This document shows positions 40,907 through 52,035 of a DNA stretch of 64,000 nucleotides, piece after piece; the stretch's first letter is position 1, and every line of letters begins with the position of its first letter. The translations under genes and the position numbers were made by a program. The notes beneath the pieces were generated by a model. The model did not search any database, had not been told where the DNA came from, and saw nothing but the letters and a program-made list of their open reading frames with translations. Source of the stretch: Segnochrobactrum spirostomi (GTDB lineage Bacteria; Pseudomonadota; Alphaproteobacteria; Rhizobiales; Segnochrobactraceae); contig NZ_VWNA01000003.1 of the NCBI RefSeq assembly GCF_009600605.1, forward strand, positions 186,001-250,000, written 5' to 3'.

Positions 40907-41731
40907 TCAATCGCGCTTATAGGCGCCGAGGCCGGGGCGGTAGGTCTTGTCGTCGAGGAACTGCTTCAGGCCCTCGTCGCGGCCGCGGGTCTTGTCGAGC
41001 TGGAGCATCTGCTCGAGCTTCGCGTAGATGTAATCGTCGGACGCATCCCACGGCATGTTGCGGACGCGCTTGAAGGTGTCCTTGGCGGCCTTCAGCGTGA
41101 CCGGGTTCTTCTCGAGTAGGGTATCGGCGATCGCGCGCACGCGGGCCCGGAGGTCGGCGAGCGGAACAGCCTCGTTGACGAGGCCCATCTCCGCCGCCTT
41201 GCGGCCGTCGAACACCTCGCCGGTCATGATGTAGTAGAGCGAGTCGCGATGGCGCATCACCTCGGCGACCGCGCGGGTCACGTTGCCGCCCGGCAGGATG
41301 CCCCAGTTGATCTCCGAGAGGCCGAACTTCGCCTCTTCCGCGGCGACCGCGAGGTCGCAGGCGACGAGCGGCGTGAAGGCGCCGCCGAAGCACCAGCCGT
41401 TGACCATGGCGATGCTCGGCTTCTCGAAATACATGAGCCGGTTCCACCAGCCGCTCGATTGACGACGCGCCTTGAGGGTCGCCGCGCGCGGCTTGCCGTC
41501 GTTGTCGCGGAAGTACTCCTTGAGATCCATGCCCGCCGACCAGGATTCCCCGGCGCCGGTCAGGACGAGCACGCCGCAGCGATCGTCGCCCTCGAGCTCG
41601 TCCAGCACCTCGAGCATGCGCACGTTGAGGGCGGGATTCATGGCATTGCGCTTGGTGGGCCGGTTCAGGGTGACGAACGCCACGCCGCGTTCGAACTCCA
41701 CCAGCACCGGGTCGGTCGTGGTCTCGCTCAT
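40907..41731 (-). CDS. ech: p-Hydroxycinnamoyl-CoA hydratase/lyase
   Basis: A 274-residue crotonase-fold enzyme closely resembling Pseudomonas HCHL. It hydrates feruloyl-CoA or p-coumaroyl-CoA and splits it to vanillin or 4-hydroxybenzaldehyde plus acetyl-CoA. Diagnostic segments are TAGAGESWSAGMDLKEYF-like (residues 58-74), VNGWCFGGAFTPLVACDLA (110-128), the catalytic-Glu motif LSEINWG with E140, and SLYYIMTGEVF. The C-terminal DDKTYRPGLGAYKR tail also matches. It follows the CoA-ligase gene with a 129-nt gap and should be co-transcribed under MarR control. Confidence 0.93.
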   Translation of the reverse strand: MSETTTDPVLVEFERGVAFVTLNRPTKRNAMNPALNVRMLEVLDELEGDDRCGVLVLTGAGESWSAGMDLKEYFRDNDGKPRAATLKARRQSSGWWNRLMYFEKPSIAMVNGWCFGGAFTPLVACDLAVAAEEAKFGLSEINWGILPGGNVTRAVAEVMRHRDSLYYIMTGEVFDGRKAAEMGLVNEAVPLADLRARVRAIADTLLEKNPVTLKAAKDTFKRVRNMPWDASDDYIYAKLEQMLQLDKTRGRDEGLKQFLDDKTYRPGLGAYKRD

Positions 41732-41776
41732 GGATGGGCTCCGATCTCTAGCCGCTGCCGTCGGTTCACGGGCGGC

Positions 41777-41816
41777 GAAGGTCTTGGGATGAAGACGAAG
41801 GTCTTGGGATGAAGAT
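41777..41816. repeat. 20-nt tandem duplication
   Basis: The unit GAAGGTCTTGGGATGAAGAC occurs twice in a row, the second copy ending AT instead of AC, in the gap between the ligase and hydratase-lyase genes. Probably a recent slippage duplication; no function assigned. Confidence 0.8.
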
Positions 41817-41860
41817 TGGAAGTGAAATCCTGGGAAAAGGGTTCGCCGCCGATAGGGCCG

Positions 41861-43420
41861 TCACGACGACGCAGCGTCCTCGCGGCGAAGGAGATGTTTC
41901 TGCACCTTGCCCGAAGCGGTGCGCGGGATGGTCTCGACGATGAGGATGCGCGTCGGCAGCTTGAAGCGGGCGAGACGCGCCTCGCAGTGGCTGGCGATCT
42001 CCTCGACCGCCGGATCGAAGCCCGGCTTCGGCACCACGAAGGCATGCCCGGTTTCGCCCCAGCGGCCGTCGGGCACGCCGATCACCGCCGCCTCCTGCAC
42101 CGCCGGATGGGTGATCAGCGCGGCCTCGATCTCGGCCGGGTAGACGTTCTCGCCGCCGCTGATGAACATGTCCTTCAGGCGATCGACGACGCGGATGAAG
42201 CCGTTCGCCTCGCGGAAGCCGAGGTCGCCGGTGCGGTACCAGCCGTCGGTGAAGGCGGCCGCCGTCTCGGCCGGACGGTTCCAATAACCCGGCGTGACCG
42301 TCGGTCCGCGCAGCCACACCTCGCCGATCGTGCCGTCGGACACGTCCGCTCCCTCTGCTCCGACGATGCGAACCTCGATGCAGGGCGCTGGAAGGCCGAC
42401 GCTGCCCGGATTGGCACGCACCGCGTCGCGATCGATCGGCACGTGCACCGCCGTGCCGGCCTCGCTCATGCCGTAGCCGTTGACGAGTACCACGCCGTCG
42501 TCGAGGCAGCTTTCGATGAGCGTCTTGGTGAGTGGCGCGCCGCCGACGAAGATCGCGTGCAGCCGCGACAGGTCGGCGCTCGGATAACCCGGATCGTTGC
42601 GCAGCGACGTGATCATCTGGGGCACGGCGAAATAATGCGTCACCCCAATTGCCGGATCGGTCAGGAAGGCGAGGCTGCGCGGCGGCGTGAAGCGGTCGGA
42701 GAGCACGAGCGTGCCGCCAAAGGTGAGCGTCGTCCGCGCGACGGCGACGAGCCCGATGGTGTGGAAGAGCGGCAGGTCGGAGAGGACCACCGCGGCCGGG
42801 CCGATCTCGCCGACGAAGGCGAAGTTGATGGCGGAGAAGAAGGCGTTGCGCCGGGTGATGACGACGCCCTTCGGCTGGCCGGTGGTCCCCGAGGTGTAGA
42901 GCAGGATGCACGGCGCCTCGGCCTCGGCCGCACGGGCCGCGACCGGCGCGGCAGCCCGCAGCCGCGCGGAGGCCCCGTCCGGGCCTTCGAGGGTCAGCAA
43001 GGTCAGCCCCGGCTTGGCCTCGGCTGCCGCCCGCGCCGCCGCGGCGAATTCCTCGGCAGCGATGAGGAGCGCCGGCGCACAATCGGCCAGGATGGCGGCA
43101 AGCTCGCTCGCCCCGAGGCGCCAATTGAGCGGGGCGAACACGGCGCCGATCCGCTGGCAGGCGAGGGCGATGACGATCTGATCGATGCCGTTGCGGGCAA
43201 GCATCGCGACCCGCTCGCCAGCGGGGGAGCCGAGGGTCGTTTGCAGGAAGCCGGCGGCCCGTGCGATGCGCTCGTTGAGCGCCGCATAGCTCAGGGTTTC
43301 GCCGCTCGCGATCTCGATGCATGCGGTCCGCTCGGGCGACACGCGGGCCCGGTAGGACACAGGCTCCTCGGTGAGCAGACCGGCGGAAAAGGCTCTCAGG
43401 TCGGCCGACACATTCGGCAT
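41861..43420 (-). CDS. fcs: Feruloyl/p-coumaroyl-CoA synthetase (AMP-forming acyl-CoA ligase)
   Basis: About 519 residues of the ANL superfamily. The P-loop-like motif YTSGTTGQPKGV, the NGYGMSEAG motif, the hinge GWYRTGDLGF with RVVDRLKD, and the C-terminal lysine segment PRTASGKVQK are all intact. It activates hydroxycinnamic acids with ATP and CoA for the adjacent hydratase-lyase. It is nearer in length to the rhizobial/Rhodopseudomonas ligases than to the ~620-residue Pseudomonas Fcs. The start at 43420 has GGGAGGAT before it; open frame upstream to 43711 crosses the marR promoter and is rejected. Exact acid preference cannot be read. Confidence 0.86.
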   Translation of the reverse strand: MPNVSADLRAFSAGLLTEEPVSYRARVSPERTACIEIASGETLSYAALNERIARAAGFLQTTLGSPAGERVAMLARNGIDQIVIALACQRIGAVFAPLNWRLGASELAAILADCAPALLIAAEEFAAAARAAAEAKPGLTLLTLEGPDGASARLRAAAPVAARAAEAEAPCILLYTSGTTGQPKGVVITRRNAFFSAINFAFVGEIGPAAVVLSDLPLFHTIGLVAVARTTLTFGGTLVLSDRFTPPRSLAFLTDPAIGVTHYFAVPQMITSLRNDPGYPSADLSRLHAIFVGGAPLTKTLIESCLDDGVVLVNGYGMSEAGTAVHVPIDRDAVRANPGSVGLPAPCIEVRIVGAEGADVSDGTIGEVWLRGPTVTPGYWNRPAETAAAFTDGWYRTGDLGFREANGFIRVVDRLKDMFISGGENVYPAEIEAALITHPAVQEAAVIGVPDGRWGETGHAFVVPKPGFDPAVEEIASHCEARLARFKLPTRILIVETIPRTASGKVQKHLLRREDAASS

Positions 43421-43459
43421 TCGATCCTCCCTTCGCTCAGCGCGACGAAGTGGCTTTTT

Positions 43460-43498
43460 GTTAGTAACACTAACTAATATGATCGGCCGGCTTGTCAA
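43460..43498 (-). promoter_or_regulatory. fcs promoter with overlapping MarR-type operator
   Basis: On the minus strand TTGACA (43498-43493) is a good -35 for the ligase operon; the -10 region at about 43475-43469 falls inside a perfect palindrome GTTAGTAACACTAAC (43460-43474; 6-bp arms, 3-nt centre). A MarR-type dimer bound there would block the promoter. The divergent marR gene lies just to the right. Confidence 0.6.
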
Positions 43499-43603
43499 GA
43501 GTGGCGCGCGAGCGGCGTCGGGTTGACCGAAGGGGCCCGGTGCCGCGTTATGAAAAGGCGGTGGGGCGCTCGCGCGGATTCGGCGGATGGAAATGGGGAC
43601 GGC

Positions 43604-44080
43604 GTGAAGCCATCGAAGAAGGTCGACCGGGACGACATCGCCGGGGGAGATGCGGGACTGAGGCGTGGGCGGCTCGACGGCCTGCTCGGCTTCCACCTGC
43701 GCATGGCGCATGTCGCGCTATATCGCGACTTCGCCGCCGCGATGGAGGATCTGGGGTTCACCCAGAAGCAACTCGCGGTCCTGGAACTGGTCGCCGCCAA
43801 TCCCGGGACGTCGCAGATCGATCTCGCCGCTGCGCTGGAAACGGACCGCGCCACGATGCTGGGTCTCGTCGAGCGGCTCGAAGAGCGCGATTTGATCAGT
43901 CGCCAACCGTCGGAGACGGATCGCCGGCGGCAGGAATTGCGCCTTACCCCGCTCGGGGAGACGCGTCTTGCGGAAGCGCGCGCGGCCGTGGATGCCCACG
44001 AGGCGCGATTGCTCAAGCACTTCTCGAAGGGCGAGGCCGACACCCTGATCGGCCTCCTGAAACGCCTCTATCAGGAGTGA
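43604..44080 (+). CDS. MarR-family regulator of hydroxycinnamate catabolism
   Basis: About 158 residues from the GTG at 43604 (GGGGA upstream); an in-frame ATG at 43550 is an alternative. The winged helix covers about residues 40-110, with TQKQLAVLELVAANPGTSQ and the wing DRRRQELRLTPLGE. MarR repressors of this pathway (CouR of Rhodopseudomonas, FerC of Sphingobium) bind hydroxycinnamoyl-CoA and release the ligase/hydratase promoter. Its divergent position and the palindrome over the fcs promoter make the same role likely here; the ligand is inferred. Confidence 0.86.
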   Translation: MKPSKKVDRDDIAGGDAGLRRGRLDGLLGFHLRMAHVALYRDFAAAMEDLGFTQKQLAVLELVAANPGTSQIDLAAALETDRATMLGLVERLEERDLISRQPSETDRRRQELRLTPLGETRLAEARAAVDAHEARLLKHFSKGEADTLIGLLKRLYQE

Positions 44081-44096
44081 GCGGCCGGCGTCGCCG

Positions 44097-44121
44097 CGGT
44101 CCGCCGTTGCCGAACGGACCG
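44097..44121. terminator. Hairpin between marR and pobA
   Basis: CGGTCCG and CGGACCG form a perfect 7-bp stem with an 11-nt loop between the convergent marR and pobA genes. Likely transcript end; no U-run. Confidence 0.4.
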
Positions 44122-44137
44122 TCGCGATGCCCTGCGA

Positions 44138-46421
<2,284 letters not shown>

Positions 46422-47326
46422 GCGCCCGGGGTCGTTCCGGTCAGGCGTTTGAAGAAGCGGTTGAAATAGGCCGCGTCGCGAAAGCCGAGGCCGTAGGCGA
46501 TCTGCTCGACGGGAAGGTCGGTCTGTTCGAGGCGCAGCCGCGCCTCTTCGAGCAGGCGGTCGTGCATCAGCGCGAGCGGGGTGCGCCCGGTCGCGCGGAG
46601 GCAGGCATCGTGCAGGTGCGCCCGTGTCACGCCGAGCATCCCTGCGAACTCGTCGATCCGGAGATTTTCCCGGTAATGCAGCTCGACGAGCTGGCGGAAG
46701 CGCTGGAGGGTGGTCGCCCCGGTGCCGCGCAGGCCGGTCGCGGCGGCGAGGCCGGCGGCGCGCCACAGATGGAGCAGCACCAGCCCGACATAGAGCTCCA
46801 CCATCGCCGAGCCGCCGGGCTGGGGATCTCGCGATTCGCGCACCAGGGCGAGAATCAGGGCCGACAGCTCCGGCAACTGCGCGGCGATGCGCTCCGCCGG
46901 GGCGATCGCCGCCTGATCGAGCAGGGGGCGCAGCCCGCTGCCAACCGGCGAGCCGCCGATCGAGCGCCAAACGAGGTCCTCGGCGATCGCCGCGTTGAGG
47001 CCGCTGCCGCCGGCGGCGAGCCGCACCTCGCCGTGGGCCGAGGCCGGCAGCCAGAGCAGCGCCGGCCCGGCGAGGTCGTGATCGGTCCCGCTTGTCTCCC
47101 GATAGAGCGCGCGGCCGGCGGAGATGAGGAAGACGTGGCAGCGCCGTGGCCGGTCGGTCGGGGCGAGCGACCAGGTGCGTTGCGCAAGGGCGGCGTCGAT
47201 GCGGGTTGCGACGACGGCCGCCGTACCGCTCGGCGCCGATCGGGAGGGTGTCGGTGCGGGGAACGCGTGGCTCGGTGACATCGCCGCAGCCTCCGTGCGC
47301 CGGCGATCAGGATCGTCGCCGAGAAA

Positions 47327-47353
47327 AGTGCAATAGAAATAGTGAATAGTGCA
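47327..47353. promoter_or_regulatory. AGTGCA direct repeats in AraC/aldehyde dehydrogenase gap
   Basis: AGTGCA at 47327-47332 and 47348-47353 are exactly 21 nt apart, with a related AGTGAA at 47341-47346, in an A/T-rich patch 46 nt upstream of the AraC start. Two-turn spacing fits AraC-family sites. The remaining 230 nt to the dehydrogenase shows nothing further that I can support. Confidence 0.4.
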
Positions 47354-47583
47354 TTTCGGTCGCCGTCAAGCTGCGGCTAATTCGATACCAAGCCGGCCAA
47401 GAACCGGCATGAAGGACAGGAAACGAGGGAGGGATCCTGCCGCGCATCCCGCGTGGCCGACCAATCTCCGCGCATGGCAATCCGACGGCTTGGTGGCGTC
47501 CGAGGTGACGCCCGATCGTCGTGTGTGCCCGGCGCGGTGGCTCGGTCGGCGCGCCGGGGCGCAGGAAGGCCCGCTGGACCGCG

Positions 47584-49035
47584 ATGTTCGATGCCCCGCT
47601 TCTGCTGCGCGACGAGAACCGGCCCGCCTCCGACGGGGCCGTGTTCGAGCGTTGCAATCCCGTGACCGGCGCCGTCGCGACGCGCGCGGCGGCGGCGACC
47701 CTCGACGACGTCGCGACCGCTCTTTCCGCCGCGGCCGCAGCCTTTCCCGTGTGGTCCGAATGCGGCCCGACGGAGCGCCGCTCGCGCCTCCTCGCGGCCG
47801 CGGACCTGCTCGAACAGCGCGTCGACCTCTTCGTCGAGACGATGCTCGCCGAAACCGGGGCCACGGCGGGGTGGGCGCGCTTCAATGTCTCGTTGGGCGC
47901 CGACATGCTGCGCGAGGCCGCCGCTTCGACCACCCAGATCGGCGGTCAGATCATCCCCTCCGACCGGCCCGGCACCACCGCCTTCGCGGTGCGCCAGCCG
48001 GTCGGCGTGGTGCTCGCCATCGCGCCGTGGAACGCGCCTGTGATCCTCGGGGTGCGCTCGGTCGCCATGCCGCTCGCCTGCGGCAACACCGTGATCCTCA
48101 AGGCGTCCGAGATCTGCCCGCGCACCCATCGCCTGATCGGCGAGGTCTTACGCGATGCCGGCCTCGGCGATGGGATCGTCAACGTGATCATGAGTGCGCC
48201 CGCGGACGCCGGCCGCATCGTCGAGGCGCTGATCGCGAGCCCGATCGTGCGGCGGGTGAACTTCACCGGCTCGACCCGCGTCGGCCGCATCGTCGCCGAG
48301 GTCGCCGCACGTCACCTCACGCCGGCGCTGCTCGAGCTCGGCGGCAAGGCGCCGTTCCTGGTGCTCGACGACGCCGACCTCGACGAGGCGGTGAAGGCGG
48401 CGGCCTTCGGTGCCTTCTTCAACCAGGGCCAGATCTGCATGTCGACCGAGCGCATCGTGGTCGACGAGGCGGTGGCCGACGCCTTCACCGAGAAGCTCGC
48501 CCGCAAGGCGGCGACCCTCGTCTCCGGCGATCCCGCCAAGGGCACGGCGCCGCTCGGCGCGCTCGTCGGGTTCGACGCGGTCGAGCGCATCGACGCGCTC
48601 GTCAAGGACGCCGTGGCGAAGGGCGGCCGCATCCTCGCCGGCGGCCGCACCGCCGGCACGCTGATGGACGCGACGGTCATCGATCACGTCACCCCGGCGA
48701 TGCGCCTCTATTCCGAGGAATCCTTCGGCCCCGTGGCGGCGATCGTCCGGGTTCGCGGCGTGGAGGAGGCGATCCGCGTCGCCAACGACACGGAGTACGG
48801 TCTCTCCTCCGCCGTGTTCGGCCGCGATGTCGGCCGCGCCATGGCGGTGGCGCGCCGCATCGAGGCCGGCATGTGCCACATCAACGGCCCGACCGTGCAC
48901 GACGAGGCGCAGATGCCGTTCGGCGGGGTCAAGGCGAGCGGCTACGGCCGGTTCGGCGGGGCCGCGGCGATCAACGAGTTCACCGAGCTGCGCTGGATCA
49001 CCGTCGCGAGCGAGCCCGGCCACTACCCGATCTGA
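47584..49035 (+). CDS. vdh: Vanillin dehydrogenase-type aldehyde dehydrogenase (copy 1)
   Basis: About 483 residues, NAD(P)-dependent aldehyde dehydrogenase. The general-base Glu is in LELGGKAPF and the catalytic Cys in NQGQICMSTER; NAD-binding FTGSTRVGR and the C-terminal PFGGVKASGYGRFGG are intact. The FERCNPVTGAVATRAAAAT N-terminus is characteristic of vanillin/salicylaldehyde dehydrogenases. The ATG at 47584 is preferred over an upstream start at 47521, since the family begins near here. It oxidises vanillin or 4-hydroxybenzaldehyde released by the hydratase-lyase; coniferaldehyde is also possible. It is followed by the ABC binding protein. Confidence 0.87.
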   Translation: MFDAPLLLRDENRPASDGAVFERCNPVTGAVATRAAAATLDDVATALSAAAAAFPVWSECGPTERRSRLLAAADLLEQRVDLFVETMLAETGATAGWARFNVSLGADMLREAAASTTQIGGQIIPSDRPGTTAFAVRQPVGVVLAIAPWNAPVILGVRSVAMPLACGNTVILKASEICPRTHRLIGEVLRDAGLGDGIVNVIMSAPADAGRIVEALIASPIVRRVNFTGSTRVGRIVAEVAARHLTPALLELGGKAPFLVLDDADLDEAVKAAAFGAFFNQGQICMSTERIVVDEAVADAFTEKLARKAATLVSGDPAKGTAPLGALVGFDAVERIDALVKDAVAKGGRILAGGRTAGTLMDATVIDHVTPAMRLYSEESFGPVAAIVRVRGVEEAIRVANDTEYGLSSAVFGRDVGRAMAVARRIEAGMCHINGPTVHDEAQMPFGGVKASGYGRFGGAAAINEFTELRWITVASEPGHYPI

Positions 49036-49128
49036 CGAACACCGCCGCCGAATGCGCGGCCGGTCCGAGACGTGCCGACCAAAATCTGCCGAACAAGAAG
49101 ACACGCACAACGAATGATGGGAGGAAAA

Positions 49129-50463
49129 ATGTCCGAGATCGCTTCGATGACGCCCGAGAGCGCGGCTCACCGTCTCCTCAACCCGACCCGCCGCGGCCTG
49201 ATGGTCGGCACCGGCCTCGGCGCGCTGGCGCTCGCGACCGGCTCGCGCGGCGTGTTCGCCGCCGAGGCGACGGACGTGCTGAAGGTCGGCTTCATCAGCC
49301 CGCGCACCGGCGCGCTCGCCGGTTTCGGCCAGACCGACGGCTACGTGTTGGAACTCGCCCGGAAGGCGCTCCAGGGCGGCCTTCAGGTCGGCGGCAAGAC
49401 CTACGCCGTCGAAATCCTCGACCGCGACACCCAGTCCGACCCGTCCCGCGCGAGCCAGCTCGCCAAGACGCTCATCAACAGCGATCAGGTCGATCTGATG
49501 CTCGCCGTCTCGACGCCCGAGACGATCAACCCGGTTTCCGACGCCTGCGAGGCCGCCGGCGTGCCCTGCCTCTCGACGGTGATGCCGTGGGAGGCCTGGT
49601 ATTTTGGCCGCGGTGCGAAGCCGGGCCAGCCGTCGCCGTTCAAGTGGACCTTCCATTTCGGCTTCGGCGTCGGTGAGTTCCACAAGACCTACGTGTCGCA
49701 GTGGAACCTGATCGAGACCAACAAGAAGGTCGGCGTGCTCTATCCCAACGACGCCGACGGCAATGCGATCCGCGCCAATCTCGCGCCGCTGCTCGCCAAG
49801 GACGGCTTCACCATCGTCGATCCCGGCCCCTATGAGGACGGCACCACGGACTATTCGGCGCAGATCGCCCTGTTCAAGCGCGAGAAGTGCGAGATCTTCA
49901 ATTCCTTCCCGATCCCGCCCGACTTCGCCGCGTTCTGGCGCCAGGCGGCGCAGCAGGGCTACACCCGGATGGTGAAGATCTGTCAGGTCGCCAAGACCGG
50001 CCTCTTCCCGGATGGCATCGAGGCACTCGGCAAACTCGGCTACAACATCGCGAGCGCCGCCTATTGGCACAAGGCGTTCCCCTACAAGTCGCCGCTCACC
50101 GGCGTCTCCGGCGTCGAGCTCGCCGACGGGTACGAGGCGGCGAGCGGCAAGCAATGGACGCAGCAGCTCGGTGCCTCCATGTCGCTGCTCGATGCCGGCA
50201 GTGAGGCGCTCAAGGCGAGCGGCAATCCCAAGGACAAGGCGGCGGTCGCCAAGGCGCTCGGCGCGCTGCGCACCACGACCATGATCGGCAAGGTCGATTT
50301 CCAGGCCGGGCCGGTCCCGAACGTCTCGCCGGGCCCGATCATCGGCACCCAATGGGTGAAGTCGGCGCCGGGCTCCAAGTTCAAGCTCGATTATGTCGTG
50401 ACCGAGCACGCCACCGATCCGGCCGTGCCGATCGAGGCGAAGCTCAAGCCGTTCAACAGCTGA
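49129..50463 (+). CDS. Branched-chain-type ABC substrate-binding protein, likely for aromatic acids
   Basis: About 444 residues of the LivK/type I periplasmic-binding family. The N-terminus has a twin-arginine-like signal (NPTRRGLMVGTGLGALALA) cut after VFAAEA, pointing to Tat or Sec export. The core has KVGFISPRTGALAGFG, DRDTQSDPSRASQLAKTLI (in part) and an SFPIPPDFAAFWRQAAQQG region. GGGAGGA precedes the ATG. In this cluster it most likely binds hydroxycinnamates or phenylpropanoids, as CouP does in Rhodopseudomonas; that is inference from context. Confidence 0.85.
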   Translation: MSEIASMTPESAAHRLLNPTRRGLMVGTGLGALALATGSRGVFAAEATDVLKVGFISPRTGALAGFGQTDGYVLELARKALQGGLQVGGKTYAVEILDRDTQSDPSRASQLAKTLINSDQVDLMLAVSTPETINPVSDACEAAGVPCLSTVMPWEAWYFGRGAKPGQPSPFKWTFHFGFGVGEFHKTYVSQWNLIETNKKVGVLYPNDADGNAIRANLAPLLAKDGFTIVDPGPYEDGTTDYSAQIALFKREKCEIFNSFPIPPDFAAFWRQAAQQGYTRMVKICQVAKTGLFPDGIEALGKLGYNIASAAYWHKAFPYKSPLTGVSGVELADGYEAASGKQWTQQLGASMSLLDAGSEALKASGNPKDKAAVAKALGALRTTTMIGKVDFQAGPVPNVSPGPIIGTQWVKSAPGSKFKLDYVVTEHATDPAVPIEAKLKPFNS

Positions 50464-50512
50464 CCGCACCGGCGCGGGCGGGCTCGGTGCCTTCCCGCGG
50501 CGGCTCCTCCGA

Positions 50513-50547
50513 GGCCCGGTCCCTGACCGGACCGGGCCCATTTTTTT
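50513..50547 (+). terminator. Intrinsic terminator inside the ABC operon
   Basis: A perfect 10-bp stem GGCCCGGTCC / GGACCGGGCC (50513-50522, 50529-50538; 6-nt loop) is followed by CA and seven T. This is a textbook rho-independent terminator 50 nt after the binding-protein stop and just before the ATPase gene. Confidence 0.85.
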
Positions 50548-50572
50548 GAGCGACAGCGAACGGGATGGAACC

Positions 50573-51310
50573 GTGACGACGGACCGGAGCGTCCTCCTCT
50601 CCGCATCGGGCATCACCAAGCGCTTCAATGCGCTGGTTGTGCTCGACGGCATCGATTTCGACGTGGCGCGCGGCGAGGCGGTCGGCATCGTCGGACCGAA
50701 CGGCGCCGGCAAGACGACCTTGCTCGCCGTTCTCCTCGGCGCCCACACCCCGACGACCGGCGCGGTGCGCTTCGACGGCGCCGACGTGACGGCGCTCGGT
50801 GCCGCCGACCGTTGCCGCCTCGGCATCGCCCGCACCCACCAGGTGCCTCGGCCCTTCGGCGGCATGACCGTGTTCGAGAATGTGTTGACCGCCGCGGCGA
50901 ACGGCGGCGGCTTCGCCCGCGACGAGGCCTACGCGAGAGCGGCCGATGCGCTCGGCCTCACCGGCATGCTGAAGATCGCCAACCGCCGCGCCGAAACCCT
51001 CGGCCTGCTCGACCGCAAGCGGCTGGAGCTCGCCCGCGCGCTCGCGACCGACCCGAAGGTCCTCTTGCTCGACGAGATCGGCGGCGGCCTCACCGACGCG
51101 GAAGCGGCCGAGCTCGTCGAGGCGATCCGCGAGCTGCGTCGCCGCGGCATCGCGATCGTCTGGATCGAGCATATGGTCCACGTCCTCCTTCAGGTCGCGG
51201 AGCGCCTCGTGTGCATGGATTCCGGCCGCGTCATCGCGGACGGCGCGCCGGAAGCGGTGATGCGCGATCCGGCGGTCGTCGAGGCCTATCTCGGAGGCGC
51301 CGCGGCATGA
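50573..51310 (+). CDS. livG: Branched-chain-type ABC ATPase (LivG-like)
   Basis: About 245 residues from GTG 50573 (GGGATGGA upstream); an in-frame TTG at 50546 lies in the T-run of the terminator and is rejected. Walker A GPNGAGKTT is at 41-49 and Walker B is VLLLDE. The usual LSGGQ signature is replaced by LGLLDRKRLELARAL, and the following region reads IGGGLTDAE; a LivG subgroup with this variant exists, so it is probably functional. The gene overlaps livF by ATGA. Confidence 0.87.
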   Translation: MTTDRSVLLSASGITKRFNALVVLDGIDFDVARGEAVGIVGPNGAGKTTLLAVLLGAHTPTTGAVRFDGADVTALGAADRCRLGIARTHQVPRPFGGMTVFENVLTAAANGGGFARDEAYARAADALGLTGMLKIANRRAETLGLLDRKRLELARALATDPKVLLLDEIGGGLTDAEAAELVEAIRELRRRGIAIVWIEHMVHVLLQVAERLVCMDSGRVIADGAPEAVMRDPAVVEAYLGGAAA

Positions 51311-52035
51311 GCCTGCTTTCCATCGAACGCTTGGAATGCCGCCATGGCCTGTTGCAGGCAGTGCGCGGGGTGAGCTTCGCCGTCGCCCGCGGGGAGACGG
51401 TGGCGCTCGTCGGCGCGAACGGCGCCGGCAAGACGACTTTGCTCAGGGCCATCGCCGGCGCCCATCCGCCGAGCGGCGGGCGCGTCCTGCTCGACGGGCG
51501 CGACATCACCACGGTGCCGGCCCACAAGCGGGTCGGGCTCGGCGTTGCCCTGGTGCCCGAGGGCCGCCGCCTGTTCGCCCATCTCACCGTCGAGGAGAAC
51601 CTTCTCCTCGCCCGCGCCGCCGGTCGGCCGGGCCGCTGGACCGTCGACGCGGTCATGGAGGCCTTTCCGAACCTCGTGAAGCGCCGGCATCACAAGGCCG
51701 GGCTCCTCTCCGGCGGCGAGCAGCAGGCGACCGCGATCGGCCGCGCCCTGATGACGAACCCCGACGTGCTCCTGCTCGACGAGGTCTCGCTCGGCCTGTC
51801 GCCCCTGGTGGTCGATCGCGTCTACGAACAGCTCCAAGGCCTCATCGCCACCGGCACGACGATCGTGCTCGTCGAGCAGGACCTCAACCGCGCCATGCGT
51901 GTTGCCGACCGGGTGCTGTGCATGCTCGAGGGCGCGGTCGTGCTCGAGGGCGCCGCGCGCGATCTCACCCGCGACGCCATTACCGAAGCCTATTTCGGCC
52001 TCGGCCGAGCCCGCCATGCGGAGACGGCGCCATGA
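51307..52035 (+). CDS. livF: Branched-chain-type ABC ATPase (LivF-like)
   Basis: About 242 residues. Walker A GANGAGKTT at 36-44, signature LLSGGEQQATAIGRAL, Walker B VLLLDE with SLGLSP. It forms the ATPase pair with LivG on the cytosolic side of the importer. Start and stop both overlap their neighbours by ATGA, showing tight translational coupling through livG-livF-livH. Confidence 0.9.
   Translation: MSLLSIERLECRHGLLQAVRGVSFAVARGETVALVGANGAGKTTLLRAIAGAHPPSGGRVLLDGRDITTVPAHKRVGLGVALVPEGRRLFAHLTVEENLLLARAAGRPGRWTVDAVMEAFPNLVKRRHHKAGLLSGGEQQATAIGRALMTNPDVLLLDEVSLGLSPLVVDRVYEQLQGLIATGTTIVLVEQDLNRAMRVADRVLCMLEGAVVLEGAARDLTRDAITEAYFGLGRARHAETAP

Noticed and set aside
50546-50572. TTG start for the LivG-like ATPase
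   Set aside because: The codon lies in the T-run of an intrinsic terminator and has no ribosome site; GTG 50573 is better placed.
50995-51035. LivG-like ATPase judged dead because LSGGQ is missing
   Set aside because: The LGLLDRKRLELARAL variant fits a known LivG subgroup as far as I recall, and Walker A and B are intact; kept as a functional gene with the oddity noted.
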